NCBI GenBank assembly: GCA_002794705.1
Contig: PGTK01000013.1
Location: forward strand, 1 to 31,458
Direction: 5' to 3'
Source of the DNA: Candidatus Thermofonsia Clade 1 bacterium
GTDB taxonomy: Bacteria; Chloroflexota; Anaerolineae; Aggregatilineales; UBA2796
DNA: 31,458 nt
The position numbers were made by a program, and so were the translations under genes. Below, one piece after another: positions 23,533-30,247 of this stretch. The notes under the pieces are model-generated. The model had not been told where the DNA came from, did not search any database, and saw nothing but the letters and a program-made list of their open reading frames with translations. Position 1 is the stretch's first letter, and each line of letters opens with the position of its first letter.

Positions 23533-23557
23533 TCCAGCTATGCTGCGCTTGAAACCC

Positions 23558-23602
23558 TTGACAACTTTGTTTAACTGTCAAAGGTTTTGCAACGGTTGTC
23601 AA
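23558..23602. repeat. Cluster of TTGACAA/TTGTCAA half-sites downstream of tetR
   Basis: TTGACAAC at 23558-23565, TGTCAAA at 23576-23582 and GTTGTCAA at 23595-23602. The outer two are perfect 8-bp inverted arms; the inner copy also pairs with the first. The left arm is part of TTGACAACTTTGT, which matches the tetR -35 region (TTGACAAACTTTGT at 22895) except for one extra A. They are candidate binding sites for the TetR protein. Confidence 0.45.
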
Positions 23603-23717
23603 TAAGTTGATGAGAATGAGCGTTCGCTGAAAGATAATTCTGTGCTTTTTGACGCAATCGCCCACTTTCCCAGATAGAACCGACATAAATAGCCTCTGAA
23701 ATGCATTTGGCGTGCAC

Positions 23718-23745
23718 TTGTACTTTTGCTAAGTTTGAGTAGACT
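23718..23745 (+). promoter_or_regulatory. Possible promoter of the DICT gene
   Basis: TTGTAC (23718-23723) and TAGACT (23740-23745) are 16 bp apart; each matches consensus at four of six bases. The start would be close to 23752, just before a 10-bp palindrome. Confidence 0.3.
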
Positions 23746-23752
23746 AAAGATC

Positions 23753-23762
23753 AACGTACGTT
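23753..23762. promoter_or_regulatory. Perfect 10-bp palindrome AACGTACGTT
   Basis: It lies about 21 bp before the ATG of the DICT gene, at the expected transcription start. It may be a repressor site. The tetR and DICT region has no other perfect palindrome of this length. Confidence 0.35.
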
Positions 23763-23783
23763 AGACAAGTGCAAGAGAATCCT

Positions 23784-24434
23784 ATGTCAATCGCCATTGA
23801 TCCGACGCTGTCTGTCTACGCTTTAGCCGCTCGCGTGGCAGATAGCTCCATGATGATCAACCATCGCCGCACTATGACGCTCATCAGCTATGAGATCGAG
23901 AATGCCGTGCTGAAGGATGGGGCGCGAGCGCGCATTTTTTCAGGCTTCCAGAAGATGAGCTTTTTCTTGCCGCAGGTCAAGCGCTATCAGCGCCTTGCGC
24001 AACGCGCTGAGTCGGTCTACGTCTTTGGCGTGCCGGATGTCGCCGTGCCGCGCATTCCGAATGTCACGTATGTTATGATCAGCCCACGCGATCAACTAGC
24101 GAGGGAGTGGTTCCTGCTGGCAGATGCGCCTGACTATGCCAGCATCCTTGCCACAGAGGAACTGACCAGCTGGGATAGTCCCGATGATCAGCGCATGTTC
24201 AAGGGCGTGTGGTCATTTGATGAGAATATTGTGACCATTGTGCAGGAATGGCTGAGCAGCCTTGTGGATGCCTGCCCCTTAGGTGAATACAAGCGCGATC
24301 CGAGAGCGCAGTTGGCATACATGCAGCGCACAACCATGCGCATTGCCAGTCGTTTGGTGAAGCTATCAGAGCAGCGCACGCTGCAGGCGCTTGAGACAGC
24401 TAAAGAGCTGGAATTTGCCATGTCGCAACTCTGA
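23784..24434 (+). CDS. Stand-alone DICT sensory domain protein
   Basis: 216 residues from ATG 23784; a GTG at 23769 is in frame but less likely. The body matches the DICT domain: 'FSGFQKMSFFLPQVKRYQRL' (about residues 52-71), 'VYVFGVPD', 'IPNVTYVMISPRDQLAREW', 'FLLADAPDYASILATEEL' and 'FKGVWSFDENIV'. DICT domains normally sit next to diguanylate cyclase or kinase domains and are thought to sense a signal in bacterial two-component and c-di-GMP pathways. Here no output domain follows, only a helical tail with 'LVKLSEQRTLQALETAKEL' that may form a coiled coil. It precedes a baeRF-like gene by 114 bp. Confidence 0.82.
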   Translation: MSIAIDPTLSVYALAARVADSSMMINHRRTMTLISYEIENAVLKDGARARIFSGFQKMSFFLPQVKRYQRLAQRAESVYVFGVPDVAVPRIPNVTYVMISPRDQLAREWFLLADAPDYASILATEELTSWDSPDDQRMFKGVWSFDENIVTIVQEWLSSLVDACPLGEYKRDPRAQLAYMQRTTMRIASRLVKLSEQRTLQALETAKELEFAMSQL

Positions 24435-24463
24435 GCGCCCCGTGAGTCTGCGCGGCATAAGCC

Positions 24464-24491
24464 TTGACTCTGCGGCATTTTATGCTGAAAT
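24464..24491 (+). promoter_or_regulatory. Possible promoter of the baeRF-like gene
   Basis: TTGACT (24464-24469) is five of six, with a poor -10 TGAAAT (24486-24491) 16 bp further on. A direct repeat of TCTGCG(C)GGCAT surrounds the -35. The leader would be about 50 nt. Confidence 0.3.
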
Positions 24492-24548
24492 AGGCGGCGT
24501 GAATCGTGCGCCGCGCTGTTGTGCTGCGCCTCATCAAAGGAGACTCAT

Positions 24549-25658
24549 ATGCTGCATGAGGCAGAACATCTGCTTAAAGAGTTTGTGGCTTATGTCCAAG
24601 ACGCTGAAAAGCGCCCCAATGTGCTATCGCTCTACCTTGTGGTAGACCCCGCTGAGCCTGCTAACCAAGCTGATACGCCCGCTTGGCAGATTTACTTGCG
24701 CAATGCCCTGACCGAGATCGAAAATCAGCTTGATCCTGAGCAGGTTAAGCAGTGGAAGACCGTGCGCCTCTCGGACACTTCTGAGAAAACGGAGTGGGCG
24801 CGCACGCGCTTGCGCCTTGAGAATTACCTCGATAGCTACCGTCCGCAGGGCAAGACTCTGGTGCTGTTCGTGAGCGCTGACCAACTGCTCGCCTATGAGT
24901 TGCCCGTGCGCTTGCGCAATCACGCTCATTACGGCTGGATGCAGATTAAAGACTTCCTCTACGCCATAGATGAGTATGAGCAGCACTTGGTGGTGCTGTT
25001 TGCACAGGATCGGGCGCGTGCGGTCAGCCTCTTTTTAGGGACATCTGCCAGCGATTTGACCGTCAACCTCGATCAGACGTGGCAGCGCAAAGATAGCCGC
25101 AAGACGGCGCACGCCGCGCAGATCGCCCGCCGTCAAGATGAGCTGGATCGGCGCTTTGTGCGCTACATCGCTGATGAGATCAATCACTTTTTTGTGGAGG
25201 ATCAGGACGTAGATCGCGTGGTGCTAGGCGGCAATGTGCAGCTGGCACACGCTGTGCGCGCTTTCTTGCATCCCTCAGTGGCGCGCAAGGTGATCAGCAT
25301 TGCCAAAATCCCTTTCGAGGCGCCGCCGCACGAGATCGCCGATCAGATTCGCGCCATTGCCTATGCCGCTGAGCGCGACCATGAGCTGGTCTTGGTGCAG
25401 GATACGATCAGCATGGCAAAGGCGGGCAAGCGCGCTGCGCTCGGCTTGAGCGACGTCAATCAGGCGCTGGAGATGTACGCTGTTAGTCTGCTGATCTTGC
25501 CCTATCCGATTGAGACACCGATCCTGACGGGTATAGTGGACGAATTGCTGGTCAAGGCGCTCTATAGCGGCAGCCAGATCGAATTTGTGCGTGGCGAGGC
25601 GGCAAACTTGCTCTTGGCGGAGGGCGGCATTGCAGCTCAGCTCTATTACACGCTCTAG
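24549..25658 (+). CDS. Bacterial eRF1-like (baeRF family) protein without GGQ
   Basis: 369 residues from ATG 24549, with a strong AAAGGAG 8 nt upstream. The N-terminal 130 residues have 'VLSLYLVVDP', the typical start of baeRF proteins, followed by a mixed helix/strand domain. The middle domain (about 140-270) resembles eRF1 domain 2. Its catalytic loop, where GGQ or a 'GGWSQ' version would be, reads 'DQTWQRKDSRKTAHAAQIAR', so peptidyl-tRNA hydrolysis is doubtful. It continues with 'RVVLGGNVQLAHAVRAFL'. The C-terminal third resembles eRF1 domain 3 and ends 'LAEGGIAAQLYYTL', close to the family's GGI.A.LRY ending. A ribosome-linked role is likely from the family, not shown. The stop is one base from that of the convergent hydrolase. 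Confidence 0.72.
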   Translation: MLHEAEHLLKEFVAYVQDAEKRPNVLSLYLVVDPAEPANQADTPAWQIYLRNALTEIENQLDPEQVKQWKTVRLSDTSEKTEWARTRLRLENYLDSYRPQGKTLVLFVSADQLLAYELPVRLRNHAHYGWMQIKDFLYAIDEYEQHLVVLFAQDRARAVSLFLGTSASDLTVNLDQTWQRKDSRKTAHAAQIARRQDELDRRFVRYIADEINHFFVEDQDVDRVVLGGNVQLAHAVRAFLHPSVARKVISIAKIPFEAPPHEIADQIRAIAYAAERDHELVLVQDTISMAKAGKRAALGLSDVNQALEMYAVSLLILPYPIETPILTGIVDELLVKALYSGSQIEFVRGEAANLLLAEGGIAAQLYYTL

Positions 25659-25659
25659 C

Positions 25660-26301
25660 CTAGAGGCGGTGTGCCAGCAGCCATTCGTATAGCCCGAAAT
25701 TGAGCGCAAAGGCTTTGATCGCCGTCTGAACGTGATCGGCGCCTTCCAACAGGCTCATCTTGACCTTGCCGCCGCAGGTCTCAAGGGCAGTGGCAAGGTT
25801 GCGCGTGTTTTCACACGGCACTACCTCATCGGCATTGCCGTGAATCGCCCAGATTGGCACGTCTTTCAGGTCGCAGATATGGGTCAGGAAGTGCGGATCG
25901 GGCGGAATGCGCGCCGCCACAGGCGCGATTGCTGCAAATAAGCGCGGCGCCCGCGAGGCGATGTACCATGTGCCTTGACCGCCCATGCTGAAGCCCGTCA
26001 GATATAGGCGTGTTGGATCGAAGTGGTGCGTTTGGCGCACGGCGTCAATTAGGGCAAGCACAGCAGCGGCATGATCGGTCCAGCGCGTCTCTAAGGGACA
26101 CTGTGGCGAAAGCACGGCAGCGGGGAAGTCGAGTCGGCTCTCTAACAGGGCGGGCAGGGCATAGCGCTTGACGAGGCTCAAATCGCTGCCGCGCTCGCCG
26201 CTGCCGTGCAAAAAGACGATCAGCGGCAAATTCTCTGCGGGTTGATCGGCGGGCAAGTAGAGCAGGTAATTCAAAAACCGTGAGGTGTAGCCTTGTTGCA
26301 T
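25660..26301 (-). CDS. Alpha/beta hydrolase (PHB-depolymerase/carboxylesterase-like)
   Basis: 213 residues from ATG 26301; the frame continues to 26364 but that part contains the promoter. Motifs in order: oxyanion 'FLHGSGERGSD' (30-40), nucleophile Ser105 in 'LTGFSMGGQGTWYIA', acid Asp158 in 'IHGNADEVVP' and His190 in 'EGADHVQT'. The triad is complete. 'GSGERG' with 'GFSMGG..TW' is typical of the LpqC/feruloyl-esterase and dienelactone-hydrolase-like group. No signal peptide is visible, so it is probably cytoplasmic. The substrate is unknown (an ester or a small acyl group). Confidence 0.9.
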   Translation of the reverse strand: MQQGYTSRFLNYLLYLPADQPAENLPLIVFLHGSGERGSDLSLVKRYALPALLESRLDFPAAVLSPQCPLETRWTDHAAAVLALIDAVRQTHHFDPTRLYLTGFSMGGQGTWYIASRAPRLFAAIAPVAARIPPDPHFLTHICDLKDVPIWAIHGNADEVVPCENTRNLATALETCGGKVKMSLLEGADHVQTAIKAFALNFGLYEWLLAHRL

Positions 26302-26347
26302 TGACCGCGCCCCTTCGAATGGCTCATCGCAAGTGCCACTGCGATAG

Positions 26348-26374
26348 ATTATAGCGCACTGCACACCTTGCCAA
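26348..26374 (-). promoter_or_regulatory. Predicted promoter of the alpha/beta hydrolase
   Basis: Minus-strand -35 TTGGCA (26374-26369) and a perfect -10 TATAAT (26353-26348), 15 bp apart, which is short. The leader to ATG 26301 is about 40 nt. Its -35 shares bases with that of the divergent gene. Confidence 0.5.
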
Positions 26375-26397
26375 GCCCTAGTGCCGAATGGTATAGT
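26368..26397 (+). promoter_or_regulatory. Predicted promoter of the coiled-coil gene
   Basis: -35 TTGCCA (26368-26373), an 18-bp spacer and -10 TATAGT (26392-26397). Both hexamers match at five of six bases. The expected start near 26404 gives a 35-nt leader before ATG 26439. It runs back to back with the hydrolase promoter. Confidence 0.55.
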
Positions 26398-26438
26398 TGC
26401 CCCATGGCTGAATGCGGCATAATTGAGAGGCTTAGCGT

Positions 26439-27689
26439 ATGGATATCAACCAACTTTCCCGAATGATCGAGTGGCTAGATGAGGAACGTCGCCGCGATAA
26501 AGCGAAAATTGCCAAGCTAGAGGAACAGCTGCTTCAGCAGCGCGACTACGCTGAGAGCATGGCGCGGCGCGTCAATAGCCTTGAGAGCGAATTGGCAGCG
26601 GCACGGGCGGCTTTCCTGCCCGTCGGGCGCGATAACGAGATTGTTGAGTATTTGCGCAGCGAGATTCAGCAACAGGTTGAGGCGCTAGAGGCGAAGCGCA
26701 TCCTAGCGGAGCGCGAGGCAGAGCGCCGTGCCGAAAACGCCCGTGAGGTTCTCTCGCGCCCCATTCGTGAGCTGAGCGAGCGCTTGGATCGCTTTGAGCG
26801 CATCAGCGATGAACTTGCCGCCTTCCGCGTCGAACGTGACCGTATTGCCAATGCCATTGCCGCACTCACGCAGCGCATGGAAGATATCACCAAGATGCTG
26901 GAAGAGCCTGAGCGCCGCATTGCCTTCCTCGAAGAGCAACGCCGTCAAGATTCGCGCCGCCTCTCTGAAATTCAAAGCGAGTTGCCAGAGCTGCACAAGC
27001 AGGTTGACTCCTTGCGCCCGAAACTCGACCTGCTTGAGTCGTTAGCGCTGCGCAATGAGAAACTGATCCTCGATCTGCAGAGCGCGGATCGGGATCGGCG
27101 TGAGCAGACTCAGCAATTCATTGAGCAGCAGAGTCTTTTGGCACATCAGCGCGATGCGCGCATTGAAGAGCTAACCCGCCATTTTGCCGCCTACGATGAA
27201 GAAATGCGCCGCCGCATTGAGCGCTTTGAGACGTGGTCAGAGGCTTACCGCCAAATGAAGAAGATCATCGAAGACTTCGAGCGCATTGGTGAGCGCCTTG
27301 AGCGGCGCATCGGCGAGGTGGCAGAGATGCAGCGCCTTGCTGAAGAGCGCTTCCGCCAAGAGTGGAACGACTGGACAGCCGACGATCAGCGGCGCTTCCG
27401 CCAATTCACGCTAGCGAATGATGAGGCGTGGCGGGCGCACAATCGAGAGTTTGAGGCGTTCCGCGTCAAAGTGGGCGAGGCGCTTGCCCAGCTCATCCCG
27501 ATTCAAGAGAGTCTGGATCGGCTGTGGCGGTTGCAGCGCGCCCAAGCTGAGCTATTCCGTGAGCGCTACAATGCGCTGTTGGCTGAACATGATCCCAATG
27601 CGGCAAGTACGAACGTGCGCAGCACGATAACAAACGGCATTCGCACCTCACAGACCATGCGCGCCGTCTCTGACTCGTCCGGCAGTTAG
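26439..27689 (+). CDS. Long coiled-coil protein of unknown function
   Basis: 416 residues from ATG 26439, with GAGAGG 8 nt upstream. From residue 5 to about 390 the protein is an almost unbroken string of heptads rich in Glu, Arg, Gln and Leu ('KIAKLEEQLLQQRDYAES', 'RRIEELTRHF'-like stretches), with one Pro-containing break near residue 65 ('AAFLPVGRDNE') and others at 'RPIRELSE' and 'EEPERR'. The tail is Ser/Thr/Asn-rich. There is no membrane segment, ATPase head or other catalytic domain, so it is not an SMC protein. It may act as a cytoskeletal or scaffold rod. A secreted hydrolase gene follows at 16 nt. Confidence 0.85.
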   Translation: MDINQLSRMIEWLDEERRRDKAKIAKLEEQLLQQRDYAESMARRVNSLESELAAARAAFLPVGRDNEIVEYLRSEIQQQVEALEAKRILAEREAERRAENAREVLSRPIRELSERLDRFERISDELAAFRVERDRIANAIAALTQRMEDITKMLEEPERRIAFLEEQRRQDSRRLSEIQSELPELHKQVDSLRPKLDLLESLALRNEKLILDLQSADRDRREQTQQFIEQQSLLAHQRDARIEELTRHFAAYDEEMRRRIERFETWSEAYRQMKKIIEDFERIGERLERRIGEVAEMQRLAEERFRQEWNDWTADDQRRFRQFTLANDEAWRAHNREFEAFRVKVGEALAQLIPIQESLDRLWRLQRAQAELFRERYNALLAEHDPNAASTNVRSTITNGIRTSQTMRAVSDSSGS

Positions 27690-27705
27690 TTTTGAGGGAA
27701 TCTTG

Positions 27706-28704
27706 ATGCGTTTTGTCTTGATCGGGGTCTTGCTGCTCAGCGCGCTGCTGATCGCGCCTTTTGTGCAGCCCACCGCTGCTGCTCAGAGCGCCCTTTGCAC
27801 AGCGCAGCGCGCTAGAGTCTTCGCTTGCACGGATTGTAACAGAGTTTTGTTCCGCTATCCCGCCAATACGCTGCTCTATAACACGGCTGAGGTGGACCGT
27901 GAATGGCTCAGCCTGACCGACACTGCCACAGGTGAGCAGGGCTTCATCCGCGCTGTGGATACACAGCCATGCAGCGCCGCTGAGTGGCAGTTGCGCCCTG
28001 TAATTCCAAGCGTGAGCGAGCGCGCCCGCGAAATCTATGCACGGGGCATGGCGCTGGGCAACGATCCGAAGGCTTTCTCGGTGATCGGAGATTGTCAGAG
28101 CGTGCCTGCCTTCTTTCTCGGCACCTTTGATGAGGATACTTACGCGCTGGGCAAGTACGACTATCTGCAGGCGACCATTGATCACTTCAGGGGCTCGTTC
28201 AATCGGCGCAACATGACTGTGCATAGCGGCTTTAACGTCGCCTCTGTGCTGACCGAGACGTGGGCTGATCCAAAGCGCTGTGAGATCGGCGAGACGCCAC
28301 TGATGTGCGAGTATCGCCTGCACAAGCCCAGCATCGCCTTTGTGAGCATGGAGACGATCTGGTCAGGCGATGTGGCGGGCTATGAGAGTCATCTGCGCCA
28401 AATCGTGAGCTATCTTGTGGAGCAAGGCGTTGTGCCGATTCTTGGCACAAAAGCGGATAACATCGAAGGCGGACATCGCGTTAATGCTGTGATCGCACAA
28501 ATTGCTGATGAATTCGGCGTGCCGCTGTGGAATTTCTGGCTTGCCGTGCAGCCGTTGCCCAATCACGGTCTGCAAGAGGACGGATTCCATCTGACTTTCT
28601 CGCGTAACATCTTCAGCGATCCAAGCCGTCTGCGGGGCGCTTGGGCTGTCCGTAACTTAACCGCGTTGCAAGCACTCGATGCGGTCTGGCAGGGCGTGCG
28701 CTGA
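27706..28704 (+). CDS. Secreted SGNH/GDSL-like protein with Cys at the nucleophile position
   Basis: 332 residues from ATG 27706, with GAGGG 8 nt upstream. A Sec signal peptide is clear ('LIGVLLLSALLIAPFV', cleavage near 'AAAQS'). Residues about 30-90 form a Cys-rich SH3-like module ending 'GFIRAVDTQPC'. The hydrolase part has block I 'VIGDCQS' (127-132), in which Cys130 stands where GDSL enzymes have Ser. Then come a possible block II Gly in 'HSGFNVAS', a possible block III 'GTKADN' with Asn252, and block V 'DGFH' with Asp292 and His295. It probably acts on a wall or surface ester outside the cell if active. The assignment to SGNH is by motif order only. A strong hairpin follows the gene. 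Confidence 0.75.
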   Translation: MRFVLIGVLLLSALLIAPFVQPTAAAQSALCTAQRARVFACTDCNRVLFRYPANTLLYNTAEVDREWLSLTDTATGEQGFIRAVDTQPCSAAEWQLRPVIPSVSERAREIYARGMALGNDPKAFSVIGDCQSVPAFFLGTFDEDTYALGKYDYLQATIDHFRGSFNRRNMTVHSGFNVASVLTETWADPKRCEIGETPLMCEYRLHKPSIAFVSMETIWSGDVAGYESHLRQIVSYLVEQGVVPILGTKADNIEGGHRVNAVIAQIADEFGVPLWNFWLAVQPLPNHGLQEDGFHLTFSRNIFSDPSRLRGAWAVRNLTALQALDAVWQGVR

Positions 28705-28710
28705 TAGAAA

Positions 28711-28739
28711 ATGGCAGCCAGAGGCGCTCTGGCTGCCAT
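28711..28739. terminator. Bidirectional terminator hairpin (13-bp perfect stem)
   Basis: ATGGCAGCCAGAG (28711-28723) pairs perfectly with 28727-28739 around a GCG loop, in the 43-bp gap between two convergent genes. On the minus strand the stem is followed by TTTC, a short U-run. On the plus strand only CTT follows. It probably ends both transcripts, more efficiently that of the acyl-CoA dehydrogenase gene. Confidence 0.8.
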
Positions 28740-28747
28740 CTTACAAG

Positions 28748-29938
28748 TCAGACAATCGCCGAAATACCTGTGATCTCGCGCCCAACTACGAGCGTGTTGA
28801 TCTCGTTTGTGCCTTCATAAGTGTAGACGGCTTCCATATCGGCGAAGTGGCGCGCCACATGATTCTCCAGCAAGATGCCGTTGCCGCCCATGATCTCGCG
28901 CCCTAACGCCACCACGCGCCGCGCCGCCGCTGCGTTATGGACTTTCGCAAGGCTTGCTTGTCCGTCGGTCAGTTTGCCCTCATCTGCCAGCTGGCTCAGG
29001 CGCAAGGTGAACAGCTGCATCGAGGTGATCTCGCCCAGCATTTGCACCAGCTTATCCTGAATCATCTGGAAGCCGGCGATCGGCTTGCCGAAAACGACGC
29101 GCTGCTTAGCGTAGGCAAGCGCGTACTCATAGGCTGCCATTGCCGCTCCGACTGCCTCCCATGCCACGCCGACTCGCGTCACCATCAGCACTTTTGCCAC
29201 GTCGCGGAAGCTATTGCAGCGCTCTAGGCGATTCTCCGCAGGCACAACTACATTTTCTAGCTTGACATCGGCGTTGATGATCGCACGCTTGGCGATCTTG
29301 CCCTCAATCGGCGTGGCTGTGTAGCCCGCCATTTTCTTCGGCTCGACCACGAAGGCATTCACCTGATTGGTCTCGGTGTTGCGCGCAAAGATGATGGCGA
29401 GATCAGCCAGTGTTGCATTGCCGATCCAGCGCTTGGCTCCGTTCAGGATGTAATGATCGCCCTCGCGCACAGCTGTGGTGAGCGGATGCGCCGCGTTTGA
29501 GCCACCTTGCGGCTCGGTCAGTCCGAAGCAGCCGAGCAGCTCCATGCGCGCCATGGCGGGCAACCAGCGCTCTTTTTGCGCCTCGCTGCCCAGCATATCA
29601 ATGCTGCCCATCGCCAAGCCGCTATGGACGCCGAAAAAGGTGCTGATGCTGGCGTCGCCGCGAGCGAATTCCATTGCCATCACGCCCATTGCCACCTGCG
29701 AAAGTCCGCGACAGCCATAGCCCTTGATGGTGGCGCCCGCCAAATTCAGCGCCGCCAACTTCGGGATGATCTCAAAGGGGAATTCAGCGCGCTCCCAGTA
29801 CGAATTGATGATCGGCTCAACTTCCCGCGCCATGAAATCGCGCACAAGGTAGCGCACCTCGCGCTCTTCAGGCGTCAGCAGGTCATCAAGGCGATAGAAG
29901 TCCACAGCGCTCAGCGTGGCGGTCAGTACGTTAGCCAT
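28748..29938 (-). CDS. Acyl-CoA dehydrogenase (glutaryl-CoA dehydrogenase-like)
   Basis: 396 residues from ATG 29938, with GAGG about 10 nt upstream. It has the complete acyl-CoA dehydrogenase fold: FAD/substrate motif 'CFGLTEPQGGSNAA' (137-150), 'LNGAKRWIGNATLADLAIIF' (165-184), 'AYAKQRVVFGKPIAGFQMIQ' and the catalytic Glu375 in 'VYTYEGTNEINTLVVGREITG'. The position of the Glu and the 'GREITGI' ending are most like the glutaryl-CoA dehydrogenase group. The glutarate-binding arginine of that group was not identified, so the acyl chain is uncertain. It oxidises an acyl-CoA to the 2-enoyl-CoA, passing electrons to ETF. It is transcribed alone from a promoter with a dyad at the start point. Confidence 0.93.
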   Translation of the reverse strand: MANVLTATLSAVDFYRLDDLLTPEEREVRYLVRDFMAREVEPIINSYWERAEFPFEIIPKLAALNLAGATIKGYGCRGLSQVAMGVMAMEFARGDASISTFFGVHSGLAMGSIDMLGSEAQKERWLPAMARMELLGCFGLTEPQGGSNAAHPLTTAVREGDHYILNGAKRWIGNATLADLAIIFARNTETNQVNAFVVEPKKMAGYTATPIEGKIAKRAIINADVKLENVVVPAENRLERCNSFRDVAKVLMVTRVGVAWEAVGAAMAAYEYALAYAKQRVVFGKPIAGFQMIQDKLVQMLGEITSMQLFTLRLSQLADEGKLTDGQASLAKVHNAAAARRVVALGREIMGGNGILLENHVARHFADMEAVYTYEGTNEINTLVVGREITGISAIV

Positions 29939-29958
29939 AGGTAGATACCTCACTTAAA

Positions 29959-29978
29959 AATCAAATTGGCGTTTGATT
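29959..29978. promoter_or_regulatory. Dyad over the acyl-CoA dehydrogenase start point, candidate operator
   Basis: AATCAAA (29959-29965) and TTTGATT (29972-29978) are perfect 7-bp arms with a 6-bp centre. The right arm enters the -10 and the left arm covers the expected start point, the standard repressor position. The regulator may be of the TetR or GntR type, but this is inferred. Confidence 0.5.
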
Positions 29979-30003
29979 ATAAGTCTAGAGGGAAGGCGCT
30001 CAA
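29976..30003 (-). promoter_or_regulatory. Predicted promoter of the acyl-CoA dehydrogenase
   Basis: Minus-strand -35 TTGAGC (30003-29998), a 16-bp spacer and perfect -10 TATAAT (29981-29976). The leader is about 30 nt to the ATG at 29938. Confidence 0.6.
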
Positions 30004-30128
30004 TTGGCAAATTTCCCAAATCTGCCCTAAGCGTCCGCTCATTTGTGCGCTCAACGATGGGCTTGATGATACAAAGTGCTTTGCTTGCCCTGCCTTGCTC
30101 TTTTGTGGTATGTTGAGCTTAGTCCGTA

Positions 30129-30140
30129 AGCAACGTTGCT
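30129..30140. promoter_or_regulatory. Perfect 12-bp palindrome AGCAACGTTGCT
   Basis: It lies 107 bp before the start of the WD40 lipoprotein gene. It is a candidate operator for that gene. Confidence 0.35.
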
Positions 30141-30151
30141 AAACAAGCAGA

Positions 30152-30179
30152 AGCAGCACATTTTCTCAAATAGCAGCAC
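30152..30179. repeat. Direct repeat AGCAGCAC, 20 bp apart
   Basis: Two copies at 30152-30159 and 30172-30179 are spaced by two helical turns, as activator sites often are. They sit just upstream of a TATACT (30192-30197) that could be a -10 without a -35. Confidence 0.3.
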
Positions 30180-30247
30180 GAGGACGCTGCATATACTACA
30201 TACGGATATGCTGTAGCTCATGACATAAGTTTTAGAGGATTTTTAAG

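Larger units (their letters stand above)
29939..30247. other. 309-bp divergent intergenic region
   Basis: No open gene and no RNA gene was recognised. It holds the acyl-CoA dehydrogenase promoter and dyad at its left end. Its right half has a 12-bp palindrome, a direct repeat, and a short inverted repeat GCATAT/ATATGC (30189-30194 and 30206-30211), all upstream of the WD40 lipoprotein gene. The stretch 30004-30120 shows nothing clear except a weak TTGCCC/TATGTT pair (30085-30114). Confidence 0.6.

Noticed and set aside
23533..23783. Possible small gene or RNA in the tetR/DICT gap
   Set aside because: No frame with a start and Shine-Dalgarno site, no tRNA cloverleaf and no strong hairpin with a U-run; only operator-like repeats are seen.
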